From positions 62,001-126,000 of the forward strand of contig CAIMLR010000028.1 in assembly GCA_903842345.1 (NCBI GenBank): a stretch of 64,000 nucleotides of DNA, given 5' to 3'. The position numbers and the translations under genes are program-made. Source of the DNA: an uncultured Myxococcales bacterium (GTDB lineage Bacteria > Myxococcota_A > UBA9042). Under the pieces are notes generated by a model. The model was not told where the DNA came from. It made no database searches and worked only from the letters and a program-made list of their open reading frames with translations. Positions within the stretch are counted from its first letter, which is position 1; the number at the start of each line of letters is the position of its first letter. Below are positions 62,342 to 64,000 of this stretch, piece after piece.

Positions 62342-63511
62342 TCAGCGACCGCGTCCTGGCGATTCGCCGCGTGTCTCGCCCGCGGCCAGCGCATCCACCG
62401 GCAGCTGAAACCAGAACGTGCTCCCCGCGCCTTCTTCACTCTCAACACCGATCGTGCCGCCGTGCGCTTCCACCGCCAGTTTGCAGAACGTCAGCCCCAG
62501 CCCCGTTGAATACCGCTGCCGGTTGGCGCGCACTTCAACCTGGGCAAACTTTTCAAAGATCTTCTGGCGATAGGCGACGGCGATGCCCGGACCGTCGTCC
62601 TGCACGCTCACCCGCACGTGCGTGCCCGCCGCCGCGAGGGCCAGCACGACCACGCCTTCGTCGCGCGTGAACGTCAGCGCGTTGGCCAGCAGGTTCTGGA
62701 CGATCCGCAGCAGGATGTCCTTGTCCGCGTGCACCGGCATCGCATCCGCCGGGCTGGCAAAGCGGATCTCGCGCGCTCCCGCCAAGGTCCGGCTCGCGGC
62801 GATCGCGTCTTCCAGCACGACCCGCAGATCGCACGTCGCGGGGTGCAGCGTCATCTGCCCCGCTTCCATCTTGCTCGTGTCCAGGACGTCGCTGACCATC
62901 ACGACCATTTTCTGGGTCGAACTCATGCCCGTTGAAACGTAGTACTTGGACGTTTCCGTCAGCACGTTGTTCTTGTCATCCTTGAGCAGCCCGAGGCTCA
63001 GGTAGATCCCCGTCAGCGGTGAGCGCAGGTCGTGGATAATCATGTGCACGAGACTGTCGCGCAGGTCCTCCAGCTCGCGCAGCCGGCGGTTGGTCTCCTC
63101 CAGCTGGCGTCGTTGCCGGCGCAGTTCCAAGTGCGTCGCGACGCGCGCTTCCACCTCCGCAAACTGGAACGGCTTGGAGACGTAGTCCACGCCGCCCGCG
63201 CCAAACGCCCGGACTTTGTCGATTGTCTCGTGCAGCGCGCTGAGGAAAATAACCGGGATGTCCTTGAGCGCCTCGTCGCTCTTGAGGAGCATGCAGACCT
63301 CATAGCCGTTCATGCCCGGCATGTTGATGTCCAGCAAGATGAGATCGGGCGGATCCGCGCGGGCGGATTCCAGCGCCAACGGACCGCTCGCCGCCGCCGT
63401 CACCCGATAGCCCTTGCGGCCCAGCAGCCCGGCGAGGAGCGCGAGGTTGGCGGGCGTGTCGTCCACCATCAGGACGGTGGGCGGATTCTGGCCGGGGATT
63501 GTCGTCGTCAT
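62342..63511 (-). CDS. Receiver-histidine kinase hybrid (REC-HisKA-HATPase)
   Basis: The 389-residue protein has an N-terminal receiver (VDDTPAN, Asp61 in LILLDINMPGMNG, KPF), a coiled linker, a HisKA with IIHDLRSPL (His160), and an HATPase_c with NLLANALTF and STGLGLTFCKLA. It lacks a sensor domain, so it may be a phosphorelay or kinase relay driven by another kinase. It is convergent, six bases away, with the hybrid kinase and could act with it, which is inference. Confidence 0.92.
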   Translation of the reverse strand: MTTTIPGQNPPTVLMVDDTPANLALLAGLLGRKGYRVTAAASGPLALESARADPPDLILLDINMPGMNGYEVCMLLKSDEALKDIPVIFLSALHETIDKVRAFGAGGVDYVSKPFQFAEVEARVATHLELRRQRRQLEETNRRLRELEDLRDSLVHMIIHDLRSPLTGIYLSLGLLKDDKNNVLTETSKYYVSTGMSSTQKMVVMVSDVLDTSKMEAGQMTLHPATCDLRVVLEDAIAASRTLAGAREIRFASPADAMPVHADKDILLRIVQNLLANALTFTRDEGVVVLALAAAGTHVRVSVQDDGPGIAVAYRQKIFEKFAQVEVRANRQRYSTGLGLTFCKLAVEAHGGTIGVESEEGAGSTFWFQLPVDALAAGETRGESPGRGR

Positions 63512-63822
63512 CGCTGTTGGTCTCCGCGGTGCGTGGGCGTTGCGCCGAACCGGCGAATGCCGACCTGCACGCCGTGCGACGTCCGGGGCTCGCCAGCGTC
63601 AGCCCACATGCATACTTGCCTTGCGCGGCGCCGGGTCAAACCAGTGTGGGCGCGGCGGTTGGGGGCGTCAATCAGGATGTGCGCGCGCCACGATGCGCGG
63701 CTCCGGTCGCCGCTCCTGGGTGTGCGGCGGGCGGAGTTGTTTCCGCTGGACCCTTGACCCAAACCCGCACGCGCGCGATCCTGTGCGCTCACGGCCCGCT
63801 CCCACGCGCGCCCGAGGTCGCG
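63512..63822. other. Intergenic region before the truncated secreted protein
   Basis: These 311 bases lie between the divergent receiver-kinase gene and the next plus-strand gene. I see no RNA gene or repeat. A TTGACC near 63757 has a 17-base spacing to GATCCT, which is a poor -10, so I do not call it a promoter. Confidence 0.4.
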
Positions 63823-64000
63823 ATGGCGAACGGACTGGCAGTATCCCGCAATGCAGCAGCCGTAGGCTGTGTCATCTTGTTGAATGCAGTCGCGTTTTGC
63901 GCATTTGCCGCGCCGCCCGTGCCGGCCAACCCGCGTGCTCCCACGGAAATCCCCGCGCCCGTCCTGAAGGTGCAGCCCGCTCCGGTCCCGCTGCCCGCGC
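63823..64000 (+). CDS. Secreted protein, N-terminal fragment (cut by window end)
   Basis: ATG 63823 follows GAGG by five bases. The visible 59 codons encode a signal peptide-like start (hydrophobic GCVILLNAVAFCAFA, cleaving after FAA or AA) and then a Pro/Ala/Val-rich stretch. The frame is open to the end of the window. No function can be assigned. Confidence 0.6.
   Translation, partial: MANGLAVSRNAAAVGCVILLNAVAFCAFAAPPVPANPRAPTEIPAPVLKVQPAPVPLPA

Noticed and set aside
1-64000. CRISPR array, insertion sequence, integrase, att site or prophage.
   Set aside because: No array of direct repeats, transposase or phage gene was seen; the S74 domain is on a lipoprotein and is not evidence of a prophage.

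Overview
The window is very GC-rich bacterial chromosome with tightly packed genes, no insertion sequences, no prophage and no CRISPR array. Several traits point to a myxobacterium-like (Myxococcota / former Deltaproteobacteria) genome, although this is inference and there is no rRNA to confirm it: many lipoproteins with Asp/Ala/Thr-rich linkers behind the lipidated Cys, an IgGFc-binding-type surface protein, a peptidase S74 chaperone domain on a lipoprotein, ether-lipid genes, a large hybrid kinase, and an apparent selenoprotein.

Layout. 1-1203: truncated EF-G-like GTPase (minus). 1508-5512: two 3-beta-HSD/epimerase-type SDRs, a small protein resembling the detached N-terminal part of long-chain fatty alcohol oxidases, and the GMC flavoprotein, joined by stop/start overlaps. 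5598-6683: helical protein of unknown function. 6799-7521: the most striking gene, a lipoprotein peroxiredoxin of the Bcp/PrxQ type whose peroxidatic Cys codon is an in-frame TGA followed by a SECIS-like hairpin. 7540-8433: S74/Kazal lipoprotein. 8507-14257: minus-strand operon for ether-lipid head-group assembly (alkyl-DHAP synthase, fatty acyl-CoA reductase fused to an acyltransferase, SDR). 14526-16031: inositol-phosphatase-type enzyme and thioredoxin-fold lipoprotein. 16197-19727: unknown protein, tandem double radical-SAM protein, isoprenylcysteine-methyltransferase-like membrane protein. 19794-22420: three surface proteins. 22589-25124: PlsX, App1-like phosphatase, DUF423. 25207-27168 (minus): small outer-membrane protein, PdxB-like dehydrogenase, EVE protein. 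27354-29756: IgGFc-binding-type lipoprotein.

29766-35644 (minus): J-domain protein, SDR, polytopic membrane protein, AMACR/CaiB-type enzyme, Cys-rich lipoprotein. 35820-43692 (plus): FadL-type porin, rhodanese lipoprotein, a complete sugar-type ABC importer (ATPase, binding protein, two permeases, the first with an unusual N-terminal extension) and a methyltransferase. 43696-47228 (minus): DUF4139 lipoprotein and OPA-type MFS transporter. 47281-47487: tRNA-Ala(GGC) with promoter, flanking inverted repeat and terminator. 47494-52586 (minus): TPR protein translationally coupled to a 1336-residue lipoprotein. 52702-58826 (plus): PilZ protein, MTA phosphorylase, PfkB kinase, phosphatidylserine decarboxylase, DnaQ-like exonuclease, MgtE and CYTH protein. 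58949-63511: two converging two-component kinases. 63823-64000: start of a secreted protein cut by the window end.

Theme: lipid metabolism recurs (fatty alcohol oxidation, acyl-CoA reduction, ether-lipid backbone, PlsX, phosphatidate-phosphatase-like protein, Psd, FadL, AMACR), beside a large set of exported lipoproteins, three of which carry thiol or selenol redox folds (peroxiredoxin, thioredoxin, rhodanese).
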